Of a stretch of 64,000 nucleotides of DNA, positions 12,254 through 25,884 are shown piece by piece (within the stretch, counting starts at the first letter, position 1; the number at the start of each line of letters is the position of its first letter). The stretch is from Tetrahymena thermophila SB210 (Eukaryota > Ciliophora > Oligohymenophorea > Hymenostomatida > Tetrahymenidae). The notes beneath the pieces are model-generated. The model had not been told where the DNA came from, ran no database searches, and was given only the letters and a program-made list of their open reading frames with translations. The stretch covers positions 310,001 through 374,000 of the forward strand of contig NW_002476570.1 in assembly GCF_000189635.1 (NCBI RefSeq), given 5' to 3'. The position numbers and the translations under genes are program-made.

Positions 12254-14498
12254 TACTATACATACAATTCATAAAATGAATTTCAAGACCTATATAAAAT
12301 AGATTAATTATATCTATAATTTATTTATTGCAAACACTACTTTTATTTTTTTCTTACTACTATTTAAATTGGCAGACAATTATAAAAAATTATTTAAATT
12401 CTCAAAAGTAATTTAATAATTTTATTTAACATCATAAGATTAGTACCAGTTTAAATTCTTTCATTTTCATAGTTTTCATATCCTTCAAATGGTTAAACTT
12501 GAACATTAAATTTTCTGTTTTATATATACTATAGCAAAATGCCATTCAAAAATTTAGTGAATTGAGATCACTATTTTTTTGAATGGTTGATGCCTTTGAA
12601 TATTATTTATATAAAAATAAATAATTTTATAATAGAATTTAATTAATAATATTAATAATTTTAATTTATATCAATCTTTATGATTTTTCTATTAAATTTT
12701 TAAATACAGAAATGCGTATTAATTAGACAAAATGGATTATATTCTACTGAATTCACATTTCCATTATCCTATATATATCAGTTTTTTTATGCTTTTTAAT
12801 TCAAAATATTTAGAGGAATAATATGATAATCAATTTAAATGTGACCTATTTCAGCTAAACGACGAGCCGGAATTTGATTTAATCTATCTTTTTAATAATA
12901 TTTTTCTTTCTAATCATAATATCGATTTAATGTTTTTTAAATATAATCCTTGTAATAATAATATACAAAAAATATAAATCATTACCAAATAATAAAAATA
13001 ATATGCTAAATTTAATCAATCAAAAGATCCTCTAGCTGATTAGTAAAGGTAATATATTTTTATTTACTCATTATTTTACTAAAATAAACTTAATTTTAAG
13101 TAACAATTAAAACTCAAGAAATCCTTATTTAGTAAGAAGATAATATGCTTTTTCAAGTAAAAAAATGAGTTATTATTGATATATTTGAATTTAAATTATG
13201 TTTAATTTAATTTATGTTTTAATTAATATTTTAGAAAAAAAAAATTAAATATTTCAAATATGCACTAGTGTTTTAAAATTTAATTACTTAATTTATTATA
13301 TTAATTACAGATTTTTTAATTTCTAAAATATGAATTTATATTTTTATCATTTTAAAATTATAAATTCAGTGTTTAAGAATTTAATAGTTAAATTAATAAA
13401 AGCAAAATTCGTTTATTTAATTTTAATAATTTTCACCTTTTTATAATTTTATAAAGTAAAAATTAAAATAAATCTTAATAATACTTATTAAAGCTTCAAT
13501 GATAAATTATTAGTTTAAAATACATTCGAAAGTAATCTAAAATAAAAAAAGAAAATTTAAAATAATTAATTTCAAAAAAATAATATTATTCAATAATTCA
13601 ATTTTTAAGTTAAAAATTTTATTAAAGGTAAAAATAAAAATATTTTCCTAATTATCCTTTTCATTGAATTTCATTTATTTGCAAATAGAATATTTTATCG
13701 TTATCATTATAGTATTAATTATTTTTAATCTCTTGATATTCTAAAAAAAATTATCCTTAGCTTATTTGAATTATAAAATACATATTTTATTTGATTATAT
13801 TATGTTTATTATTTTTAGTATTAAAAATTTATTTCTGTAGATGTAACAATAATATAAATTAAATGAAATAATTAGAAATATATAAAAGAATACTCAGATA
13901 TAATAATTTATTCTTCTATTTAATTATCAAATCTATATTTATAATTTTTTTTTTCCACTAACTCATACTCTTAATTGTGTAATTAAATGGGGGGAAATAT
14001 TAGGTAAGTAAATCACATTAGAAGCTTACTATAAATTAAATAAATCTATGGTCCAACTTCAATTTGCTTTTATTCAAGATTATGTAAGCTATAACATAAG
14101 GATTTAATAAGATTATTTATATGCTTTTATAAGACAAGAAGATAAGAAATGCTAAGTTATTTTTATTACAAATACCTCTCTAAAAATTTAAAATTAAGTT
14201 AAGCGACTTCATTTTATTATTTTAAAATGAGTTTTTATTTTTTTCGAATGAAAAATATTTAATTTTAAAAAATATATCTATGATTATACTTAAATAAAAA
14301 TAATCATTTGAGATGAGAATCATAAATTTTTTAAAAAATAATTAAATTTGTTACATTGAATTCAATGATTTATTTATACTTTTGAAAATCAATTATTTTG
14401 AAATTGAATTTATTTTCTTGAAAAATTTGATTTCTAATTTACAAAATAAAAAAAATAAAAAACAATTCAAGAAGAAATATATTTAGAATTGCTTTCAA
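12254..14498. other. Spacer between array genes B and C
   Basis: This spacer is AT-rich and non-coding. The start resembles the 3' flanks of the other array genes for only about 150 bp before the similarity breaks off. From about 12890 it follows the spacer that precedes genes A and B, including the CTAGCTGATTAGTAAAGG patch near 13030 and the G-run/AAATATTA patch near 13989. A hairpin element is listed separately. No gene is seen. Confidence 0.65.
12530..12586. repeat. Short hairpin element beginning TATAGCAA
   Basis: Two 19-base arms, 12542-12560 and 12568-12586, match at 17 of 19 positions as inverted repeats around a 7-base loop. The lead-in TATAGCAAAATGCCATTC recurs almost exactly at 8416, and a diverged form at 19801 precedes a smaller GTGGT/ACCAC hairpin. 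This suggests a family of tiny foldback elements in the spacers. Mobility is inferred from recurrence only. Confidence 0.45.
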
Positions 14499-17400
14499 AT
14501 GAAGAAAATTTTAATCTTCTCCATAGTTTTAAATTTACTTTTATAATACACATTCACTTAAAAATATATATAATCTAGTTCTTCTTAGTCTGGTGTTATG
14601 GAATTCGCTCGTTTCTAATCTAATAATTATTGTGCTTAAGTTGACTAAACCGCTAATTTATCCAATAAATTTTCTTAATAATTCAATAGCGTTCCTTAAA
14701 TATTTATTGGAGTTATCTTCTTTGATTTAGATACAACCACTTTAAGAAATGCCTTCAATTTTACAGTAATAAGTGTTAATTAAAATCAAGTATCAATTTA
14801 ATTAAATAAATATGGAGGAACATGCATATTTGGAATGAAAATATCATACTTTGCAACAGTAGATCAAGATGTTTAAATATAAAATTATATTCTTACATTT
14901 AATCAGCTCTCTGATATTTAAACATAAAACAATAAGTAATATTAATTTACAATTCCTTAGAAATTAGCCTATTAAAGAGGAGTTTAATGTGCTATAACAG
15001 GATTTGACTCAACTTACTAAATTTCACCAAGTAGCGATATTTCTTATTTACATCGAAATTTAGCTACTGCAACATAAGTTGATTCATCAAACAACTTTTA
15101 CTAAATATAAATAGAAGCTCCTGATTTATCAGTAAATCTTAAAATAATTTATATAAATTGCATAGAATATTATATCGATTAAGCAGGAGATTACTCAATG
15201 ATTCATAACATTTAATAAGTGTAAACAACATAATAAATCACTACAAATTAAAATTTTTAAATAAATCTTGATCCGTCTTTTACAGGAAATACAATCACAT
15301 CATTTTTAGGACTCTAATAATTTGACTTGTCCTAATATAAAGCTTTAAGATTAGAATATCAAAACTTTAATTTTTAAATTAATTAATTATCTTTTTAAGT
15401 GATTACATGGTATTTTAGTATTTTATATTCTTCAACCGCTCTATTCTTTTAACATTAAATGATAGATTGCTAAACTAGCTTCAATAAAATAAATTCAAAC
15501 GATTTAAAATAATGTGTTTCAAGGTGTTTAGATGGTTAATATGCAGCTAACTTTTAAACTACTTAAGTGTGTTCTCCTTGCAATCCAATTTGTAAAACTT
15601 GCTCAAGTTTAAATGTATGTACTTCTTGCTAATCAAATTAATTTGTAGATCCCTCTACTTAGTCCTGTAGCAACTGCGATACAAGCTGTTTAACTTGTTA
15701 AAATTCTTCTACATAATGCTTAAGTTGTCCTTAAGGTTTGTTTCTTTACAATTAAAAGTGTTATTCAATTCAACCATAAGGCACTTATTGCGATCAAAAT
15801 TAAATATGCTAAGATTGTTAAAGATCATACCAATGCAAATTCTGTGATAATACATTATAAATTTGCATAAGTTGTATTAATTAAAGTTTATATTTTTTAA
15901 ATGGAGTTTGTTCTAATATATAGCCACCAAACACATACTGCAATTTATAAAAGATATGCCAAAAATGTCCTGACTCATGCAATGGATGCGATTTAAATTT
16001 AAATTGTACATAGTGTGCGAATCCATAAAATTTCTTTTATTTTGGAAAGTGTCTTTAGTAATAACCTCAAAATACCTATTGTAGTGTAAATTTTGGTTTT
16101 TAAAAATTTTGCTAAAACTGTCATCCTGCTTGTAGTTAATGTTTTGGATAATAATTAGATCAATGCTCGGCTTGCTAGTTGGGATATTAATTAGTTGGTT
16201 CTTCTTGTCTTTGTTAACAAGGATATGGTTATAGTTCTGTTTCTTAATAATGTGAAGCTTGCTAAATTAGTGGATGTATTCAATGTAGTAAGAGCTTAAA
16301 CTAATGTGAAATTTGTTAAGATTAACTATTATTAGACTAAGCAACAGGTAAATGCTACTGCTCAAACCCTTAATAGTATTATTAAACTAAATTATAATCA
16401 TGCTTTTAAAATAATATTCATTTCTGTAAAGTCTCATCCAAGTTTTAAAATACTTGTGAATAATGTCTAGATGGATATTACAATTTTAATAAATTGCTTT
16501 GTAGCTATTGTGGAAAATCGAAATATACAGACTCTCAAAATTAATGTAATAATGACTGCTAACCTTAGTGTATAATATGCTCAAATAAATCAACATGCCT
16601 TCTCTTTTAAGATGAAGTAAATTCTAATACTAATGGAAATTTACCAATTAATCCAAACTAAAATATTTGCCATTATAGTTGTGGTTTGTGCAACGGAAGT
16701 GGGTAATCAAATTGCCTAACTTGTAGCTCATAAACAAGAGTTTATGATATCTAATAGTAAACATGTAATTGTAAAAATGGTAGCTTTGATAAAGGGGATG
16801 CTGAATGTTAGGCAGCTTTTGACTTTTAATAAAACTATCTATGGATATTATAAACTATATTTGTAACATTTTTAATCACCTAATCATCCTTAGTATTTTT
16901 CAGTTAATTTAGGAAAGCAAATTTGAATTTTAATTTAATACAATAATTAATTTTTATAAGTTATGATAAAACACTAAGTATGTCACTAAACTACGCTTAA
17001 ACGATGAAATAATTTTAGTATTTAAGTTTGGTTACTTTTATACCTATTTCATTAGTTAATGAAAGCAATTCATAAATTACTTAAAAATGCAACTAAATAT
17101 TAATTTTATTAATATTTTAGGTTGCAGTTCTTTCAGCCTTTTTTATCTAAAATTTTTTGAAAAACCAAAAACTAAAGTACTTTTACAAAGAAATGCTGTT
17201 TAGCTGTAACAGATTAACATCTACCATGAATATAGCATTAATTCTTTAGCTATTAATAAAAGAAATAAAAGATATTTATAAATCAACACTTGTTTTGCTC
17301 ATAATAGCATCATTAATTTAGCTAATTTTATAAATATTGGTTTTTAGAAAAATCTATTTGGATTATCAAGCCAATTTTTAAATCACGTCACCATAAAATA

Positions 17401-18013
17401 ATGGATAGAATTTATCTTTAATATTTAAATATCCATATATTTCATTTTAAACTAGAGATCAATATCTTATTTTAAATGCTATCTTAGAAGTAAAAAGAAT
17501 CATAAATGGTTTAATGTTTGCATTGTTTAGTTAAAATGGATATGAATATTAAATACTCAGTGGTATTTCTCTATTCATTATAATTATAATCATATACTTA
17601 AAACCTTTTAATAGCTTATTAGCTAATCTAGAAGCCATAATTATAGAATTTCTAATATCTTCTTGCTTTATCCTTCATTAATTTTACAGTAAAAATATAT
17701 ATTAAAATAATGGTACTCCTTACCTTCTTATTATAATGATTATAATAATCGTTATCTAATTATTTGCTATTATTTAATGCGCAATTTAAGTTTTCTTTTT
17801 CATTTATTAAAAAATAAAATCATATAAATTTTAGTCATCTAATTCAACTACAATCGAGCTCCTTCCTCAATATATTTAAAAAGGTAAAATAATTGTATTT
17901 AAATTTAAGATTAAATAATTTTTTTTATAGATAAAATAGATAATATTCTTGCTTCTAAAATGTTTAATTACAAAGTATTTAGAGTAAAAAATAATAAAAT
18001 AGTTTAAATATGA
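14499..18013 (+). CDS. Array gene C: H-type-lectin/Cys-rich multi-pass membrane protein
   Basis: Exons 14499-17883 and 17931-18013 with a 47-bp phase-1 intron give 1155 aa. The reading frame is intact and collinear with A, B and D. The signal peptide, lectin-like modules, Cys-rich repeats and C-terminal membrane segments are all present. Lectin-module variants include FARFQSNNYCAQ and a WYFS stretch where A has WASS. Its Cys-rich region is closest to D (both share TGCTCG with a TTGGGATAT context near 16165 and 22558), suggesting that C and D duplicated or were homogenised recently. Function is inferred as for gene A. Confidence 0.9.
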
Positions 18014-20892
18014 TACATACAATTCATAAAATGAATTTCAAGACCTATATAAAATAGATTAATTATTTTTATAATATATTTATTGCAAATACTACTTTTC
18101 TTTGTTTCTTACTACTATTTAACTTAGCAATCAATTGTGAAAAATTATTTAAATTACCAAAGTAATAAATATGTTTTTAAACATGAAATATATAATAGTT
18201 ACAATGAATTATATCAAAATATAATAAAAATTTAATTGCAAATTATGAATACTTTTTTAGATTTGATATTAGATATTTTGAATTTCTTGTTACTGATAAT
18301 TAAAAATTTGAAAAGTAAAAATAATGTTTGTCTTGATTAAAAACTCTTAATTAGTTTATTTATAACATAAGCTTATTGACTTAAGAACATACTTAAATAA
18401 ATGAATATGAATTGTGTATTTTTTAAATAAACTAGCTTAAATCATAAAAATCAAATTTTTAATAATTCTAGCATGTTAAAATATGATTTGTTAAAATACA
18501 TTTAGTAAATTAAACAAAACACACAAGTAAATAAATTTGTTACAGATAAACATTTTTTTGATTAAAATAATCTACTTAAATTAATAATTTATATAATTTA
18601 CAAAAACTACTGATTAGATTATTATATGAAGTAAAATAATATATCCTTTGATAGAATATAAAATTCTTACAATTTTTTCCATAAGAAATTGATAAAGCTT
18701 TTTAAATTTTTACAACTTTTCCTTCTTTTAAAAGAATATTTTTTTTCAATAAATCGAATCTATCTAGCTGATATAAATAGAGATATAAAATTTATGTAAT
18801 TACTTAGCTTTCCATAAATTAAATACTATTTTTAGCTTTAATTACTCTTAATTAATTATTTATTTTTAGTTAAACATCAAAAGACTAATACATATATAGA
18901 TATTCTATTAAAATTATATTTCTTTAATTACATATGTAATAAATAATACAGCTATATCATTAATTACTTAGTTTATAACTCTAATAATTTACTTCTTCTA
19001 GAATTTTTTTAAATTCAAAGTATACAATATTTAAATAAGTAGTTTTATTTTATTGTAACAATTTAACTATAACAATCAATATGTCACTTATATTTCAACT
19101 TTTTGCAAACAAATTTAAAAATATTAATTTTTCTAATTTATTCTGTAATATATGATCTATATCTTACTTTATAAGTGTTAAAATTAAGAAAAATTTTTAT
19201 TGATTATTTGAGTTATTTTTCATGCAAAAAGCTCTCCATATACTAAGTTTAATCGAACACAAATTGCCTTCATAATTTTAACTTTATTTGAGATAAAAAG
19301 AATAATTAGAATTCTATTTATATCATATATAATGCTAATTGATATATCTTTATTATTTATTAAACAAATAGTATATTTAAGCCACTTTAAAGCAATCTAG
19401 TTAACTAAAAAGTTGCTGTAAAAGAGCTGGTATCCTCTTCACAATTAGTCTAATTTTTAGTTTAAATTTTTTTATTGTCTATAGAGCTGTTAAATTCTAA
19501 TTAATTAAAGATACTTTCACCACAAATTATGTATAATTTACTCCTTAAATTATCTAAAAAGGTAAATTGAGTTATAATTATTAATAAATAACATTACATT
19601 TTTTTAAAGGAAAAATAGTTTTTTTCAATTTAAAATGTTTTTAGAAATTATTTGTTAATCCATATATATTTAACTGTAAAATAAATTTTAAAAGTAATTC
19701 AATAACTTCATTTAATTGCATTTCATCTCTGTTAAATAATAATTTTCTAGCTAAATTTTTATTACTATTTCTTTTTATATCAAAAATATCTTTTTCTATT
19801 TATAGCAAGATACCATAGTTAAATTTCGTGGTTTGGTTACCACTTATTATGAAATAGATTTTATAGTTATTAATTAAAAAATATGATTTTGATATTTCAT
19901 AATAGAATTATAATTAATTAATTAATAATTTAATTTATTATAATTTCAAAAATAAATTATTTTCTGTAGTGATTGTTTAGAATTTCTAAATTTTTTTTTA
20001 GAAAAAAGAATATTCATTCATTCAAATTTAAGTTAAAAATTTTATAAAAGATAAAAATAAAAATATTATCCTAATTATTTTTTTCATAGAAATAAATTTA
20101 TTTGTAAAAATAATATTTTATTTTATTCATTATTGTATTAATTAATTTTAATTTCTTGATTTTCTAAAATAAAAATATCCTTAGCTTATTTAAATTATAA
20201 AATACATATTTTATTCGATTATATTATGTTTATTATCTTAAGTATTAACATTGATTTCTGTATATTTAACAACAATATAAATTTGATATTTAGATATAAA
20301 TAAAATAATACTCTAATCTAATAATTTTCTCTTTCATTTAATTATCAATATTCTTTTTCTTTTTTTTCTCCACTAACTCATACTATAAATTGTTTAATTA
20401 AATGGGGGAAAATATTAGGTAAATAAATCACATTAGAATCTTATTTTAAATTAGACAAATCTATGGTCCAACTTCAATTTGCTTTTATTTAAGATTAGAT
20501 ATGTTGTGATCTAAGTAAGGATTAATTAGATTATTTTATAATTTTATGAGACAAATTTTAAGTAATCTTTTATTACAAATACCTCTATAAAAATTTAAAA
20601 TTAAGGAAGGAGACTACATTTTGTTATTTTAAAATGAGTAAACTTTTTAATTTGAGGAAAATGTATATATTATTATATTTAAATAAAAATAACCATTTGA
20701 GTTGAAATAGAATCGTAAATTTTTTTAAAAATAACTAAATTTGTTACACTAAATTCAATGATATAATGCCACTTTTGAAAATCAATGATATTGAAATTGA
20801 ATTAATTTTCTTGAAAAATTTGATTTCTTATTTACAAAATAATAAAAATAAAAAAACAATAAAAGTAGAAATTTATTTAGAATTGCTTTCAA
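18014..20892. other. Spacer between array genes C and D
   Basis: The spacer is AT-rich. 18014-19080 matches the 3' flanks of A and E, and about 19100-19680 matches about 29830-30300. A TATAGCAAG-type short element lies at 19801. From about 20010 it matches the later part of the spacer before the other array genes, so the first ~500 bp of that spacer (with the CTAGCTGATTAG patch) is missing here. The 207-base standard-code frame at 20766 overlaps the start of gene D in another frame and is not a gene. Confidence 0.65.
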
Positions 20893-23800
20893 ATGAAGAA
20901 AATTTTAATCTTCTCCATAGTTTTAAATTTGCTATTATAATAGACATACACTTAATATTACATATAATCTAGTTCTTCTTAATCTGGTGTAATGGAATTT
21001 GCTCGTTACGGTTCTGCTATATATTGTTAGAAAGTTGACGAAACTGCTAATTTATCCAATAACTTCTCTTAATAATTCAATAGTGTTCCATAAATATTTA
21101 TTGGAATTATCTTCTTTGATTTAGGTACAGGTATTTTAAGAGATGCTTTCAATTTTACAGTAAAAAGTGTTAATTAAAATCAAGTCTCCATTTAATTCAA
21201 TAAATATGGAGAAACATGCTTATTTGGAATGAAAATATAATACTTTGCAACAGTAGATCAAGATGTTAAAATATAAAATTATATTCTTACATTTAATCAG
21301 CTCTCTGATATTTAAACATAAAACAATAAGTAATATTAATTTACAATTCCTTAGAAATTAGCCTATTAAAGAGGAGTTTAATGTGCTATAACAGGATTTG
21401 ACTCAACTTACTAAATTTCACCAAGTAGCGATACTTCTTATTCACATGGAAAATTATCTACTACAACATAAGTTGATTCATCAAACAACTTTTACTATAT
21501 TTAAATACAAGCTCCTGATTTATCAGTAAATCTTAAAATAATTTATATAAATTGCATGGAATATTATATAGGGTAAACAGGAGACTACTCAATGATAAAT
21601 AACATTTAATAAGTGTAAACAACATAATATATTACATCTAATTATAATCTTAAAATAAATATTGATCCGTCTTTTACAGGAAATTCTATCACATCATTTT
21701 TAGGAATATAATAATTTGACCTGACATAATATCAAGCTTTAAGATTAGAATATCAAAACTTTAATTTTTAAAGTAATTTATACTCATTTTAAGTAAAAAC
21801 ATGGGAAGGGAGTATTATTTATTCTTCAACAGCTCTATTCTTTTAACATTAAATGATAGACTGCAAATCTAGCTTCAATAAAATAAATTCAAACGATTTA
21901 AAATAATGTGTTTCAAGGTGTTTAGATGGTTAATATGCAGCAAACTTTTAAACTACTTTCGTGTGTTCTCCTTGCAATCCAATTTGTAAAACTTGCTCAA
22001 GTTTAAACGTATGTACTTCTTGCTAATCAAATTAATTTGTAGATCCCTCTACTTAGTCCTGTAGCAACTGCGATACAAGCTGTTTAACTTGTTAAAATTC
22101 TTCTACATAATGCCTAAGTTGTCCTTAAGGTTTGTTTCTTTACAATTAAAAGTGTTATTCAATTCAACCATAAGGTACTTATTGCGATCAAAATTAAATA
22201 TGCTAAGATTGTTAAAGATCATACTAATGTAATTTTTGCGATAATACATTATAAATTTGCATAAGTTGTATTAATTAAAGTTTATATTTTTTAAATGGAG
22301 TTTGTTCTAATATATAGCCACCAAACACATACTGCAATTTATAAAAGATATGTCAAAAATGTCCTGACTCATGCAATGGATGCGATTTAAATTTAAATTG
22401 TACATAGTGTTCAAATCCATAAAATTTCTTTTATTTTGGAAAGTGTCTTTATTAATAACCTCAAAATACCTATTGTAGTGTAAATAATGGTATTTAAAAA
22501 TTTTGTTAAAACTGTCATCCTGCTTGTAGTTAATGTTTTGGATAATAATTAGATCAATGCTCGTCTTGCTAGTTGGGATATTAATTAGTTGGTTCTTCTT
22601 GTCTTTGTTAACAAGGATATGGTTATAGTTCTGTTTCTTAATAATGTGAAGCTTGCTAAATTAGTGGATGTATTCAATGTAGTAAGAGTTTAAACTAATG
22701 TGAAATGTGTTAAGATTAACTATTATTAGACTAAGCAACAGGTAAATGCTACTGCTCTAACCCTTAATAGTATTATTCAACTGAATTATAATCATGCTTT
22801 TAAAATAATATTCATTTCTGTAAAGTCTCATCCAAGTTTTAAAATACTTGTGAATAATGTCAAGATGGATATTACAATTATAATAAATTGATTTGTAGCT
22901 ATTGTGGAAAATCTAAATATACAGACTCTCTAAATTAATGTAATAATGACTGCTAACCTTAGTGTATAATATGCTCAAATAAATCAACATGCCTTCTCTT
23001 TTAAGATGAAGTAAATTCTAATACTAATGGAAATTTGCCAATTAATCCAAATTAAAATATTTGCCATTATAGTTGTGGTTTGTGCAACGGAAGTGGGTAA
23101 TCAAATTGCCTAACTTGTAGCTCATAAACAAGAGTTTATGATATCTAATAGTAAACATGTAATTGTAAAAATGGTAGCTTTGATAAAGGGGATGCTGAAT
23201 GTTAGGCAGCTTTTGACTTTTAATAAAACTATCTATGGATATTATAAACTATATTTGTAACATTTTTAATAACCTAATCATCCTTAGTATTTTCCAGTTA
23301 ATTTAGGAAAGCAAATTTGAATTTTTATTTAATACAATAATTAATTTTTATAAGTTATGATAAAACACTAAGTATGTCACTAAACTACGCTTAAACGATG
23401 AAATAATTTTAGTATTTAAGTTTGGTTACTTTTATACCTATTTCATTAGTTAATGAAAGCAATTCATAAATTACTTAAAAATGCAGCTAAATAGTAATTT
23501 TATTAATATTTTAGGTTGCAGCTCTTTCAGCCTTTTTTATCTAAAATTTTTTGTAATATGAAAAACTAAAGTACTTTGGCAATGAAATACTGTTTAGCTG
23601 TAATAGATTAACATCTACCATGAATATAGCATTAATTCTTTAGCTATTAATAAATGAGATAAAAGATATTTATAAATCAACACTTGTTTTGCTCATAATA
23701 GCATCATTAATTTAGCTAATTTTATAAATATTGGTTTTTAGAAAAATCTATTTGGATTATAAAGCCAATTTTTAAATTACATCACAATAAAATAATTCAT

Positions 23801-24407
23801 TTAATTAAAATTTGATATTTAAATATCCATATATCTCATTTTAAACCAGAGAACAATATCTTATTTTAAATGCTATCTTAGAAGTAAAAAGAATGATAAA
23901 TGGTTTAGTGTTTGCATTGTTCAGTTAAAATGGATATTAATATTAAATACTAAGTGGTATTTCTCTATTCATAATAATTATAATCATATACTTAAAACCT
24001 TTTTATAGCTTATTAGCGAATCTAGAAACCATAGTTATAGAATTTCTAATATCTTCTTGCTTTGTTCTTCATTCATTTTACAGTAAAAATATATTCTAAA
24101 ATAATGATGCTTCTTACCTTCTATTTATAATGATTACAATAATCGTTATTTAATTGTTTGCTATTATTTAATGTTCAATTTAAGTTTTCTTTTTTATTTA
24201 TTAAAAAATAAAATCACATAAATCTAAATCATCTAATTCAACTACAATCGAGCTCCTTCCTTAATATATTTAAAAAGGTAATATAATTGTATTTAAATTT
24301 AAGATTAAATAATTTTTTTTATAGATAAAATAGATAATATTCTTGCTTCTAAAATGTTTAATTACAAAGTATTTAGAGTAAAAAATAATAATAAAGTTTA
24401 AATATGA
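20893..24407 (+). CDS. Array gene D: H-type-lectin/Cys-rich multi-pass membrane protein
   Basis: Exons 20893-24277 and 24325-24407 with a 47-bp phase-1 intron encode 1155 aa. The frame is uninterrupted. Domain order is the same as in gene A. The N-terminal lectin module carries its own variants (FARYGSAIYCQK, and TWEGS in the second module), whereas long stretches of the Cys-rich part are nearly identical to gene C. The upstream spacer is truncated compared with A-C but keeps the last ~880 bp, including the G-run/AAATATTA patch, so a promoter is probably retained. Ligand and role are unknown. Confidence 0.9.
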
Positions 24408-25884
24408 TACATATAATTCAGAAAATGAATTTCAAGGCCTAAATAAGACATATTAATTATGTTTATAATATATTTATTGCAAATACTATTTTTCATTGTT
24501 TCTTACAACTATTTAAATTGGCAGTCATTTGTGAATAATTATTTACATTATTAAAAGTAATAAATATGTATTTAAACATGGAAAATATAATGGTTACAGA
24601 GAATTATATCAAAATATAATAAAAATTTAGTAGCCTATTATGAATACTTTTTTAGATTTGATATTAGATATTTTGAATTTCTTATTACTGATAATTAAAA
24701 ATTTGAAAAGTAAAAATAATGTTGTAATTCTTGATTAAGAACTCTTAATTAGTTTATTTATAACATAAGCTAAATTAACTCAGGAAGATAGTTAAATAAA
24801 TGAATTAGAATAAAATATTTTTTAAATAACTAGTTTAAATTATATATAATCAAATTTTTATTAATTTTAACATGTAAAAATATGATTTCTTAAAATACAT
24901 TTAGAAAATAAAACAAAACACACAAGTAAATAAATTTGTTACAGATAAACATTTTTTTGGTTAAAATAATCTACTCAAATTAATAATTTATATAATTTAC
25001 AAATAATATTTGATAGAATAAAATATTTTTTTAATTTTTTTTTCCATAAGAAATTGACATTATCCTAATTATTTTTTTAATCGAATTAAATTTATTTGCA
25101 AGTAGAATATTTTATCATTATTCATTATATTTCTTGATTTTCTAAAATAAATATATCTTTAGCTTTTTTAATATTATAAAATAAATATTTTATTTTATTA
25201 TATTTAGTATTAACTATTGATTTCTGTATATTTGACTATAATATAAATAAAAATAAATAATTTAATATATATAAAAGAATACTCTTATCTAATAATTTAC
25301 TCTTTCATTTAATTATCAAATCTAGACATAATAATTTTTTTTTCCACTAACTATTACTTTAAATTGCCTAATTAAAGGTGGGGATTATTAGATAAGTAAA
25401 TCACGTTAGAAGCTTACTATAAATTAAACAATTCTATGGTCCAACTTCAATTTGATTTTATTTAAGATAAGGTATTTTATGATTTAAGGATTATTAGATT
25501 ATTTTTATAATTTTATGAGACAAAAAGATTAGAAATCTTTTATTACATATGCCCCTCTAAAAACTTAAAATCAGGTTAAGAGACTTCATTTTGTTATTTT
25601 AAAATGATTTTATATTTTTTTCTGATGAAAAACTTTTTAATTTGAGAAAATTTATATATTGTTATATTTAAATAAAAATAATCATTTTAGTTGAAAAAGA
25701 ATTGTAAATTTATTTAAAAATAACTAAATTGGTTACAATTAATTCAATGGTATAATACCACTTTTGATAGATCAATTATATTGAAATTGAATTAATTTTC
25801 TTGAAAAATTTAATTTCTTATTTACAAAATAATAAAAAATAAAAGAACAATTTAAGAAGAAATTTTATTTAGAATTGCTTTAAA
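24408..25884. other. Spacer between array genes D and E
   Basis: This is the shortest spacer of the array, about 1.5 kb. It joins ~650 bp of the shared 3' flank directly to the last ~830 bp of the shared 5' flank. The join lies near 25010-25060, so the middle is lost relative to the A-B spacer. It is AT-rich and no gene is seen. Confidence 0.65.

Noticed and set aside
20766-20972. Plus-strand frame just upstream of and overlapping the start of gene D
   Set aside because: It is out of frame with gene D, ends at a TAA that is not a stop here, and the equivalent spacers of the other copies do not keep it.
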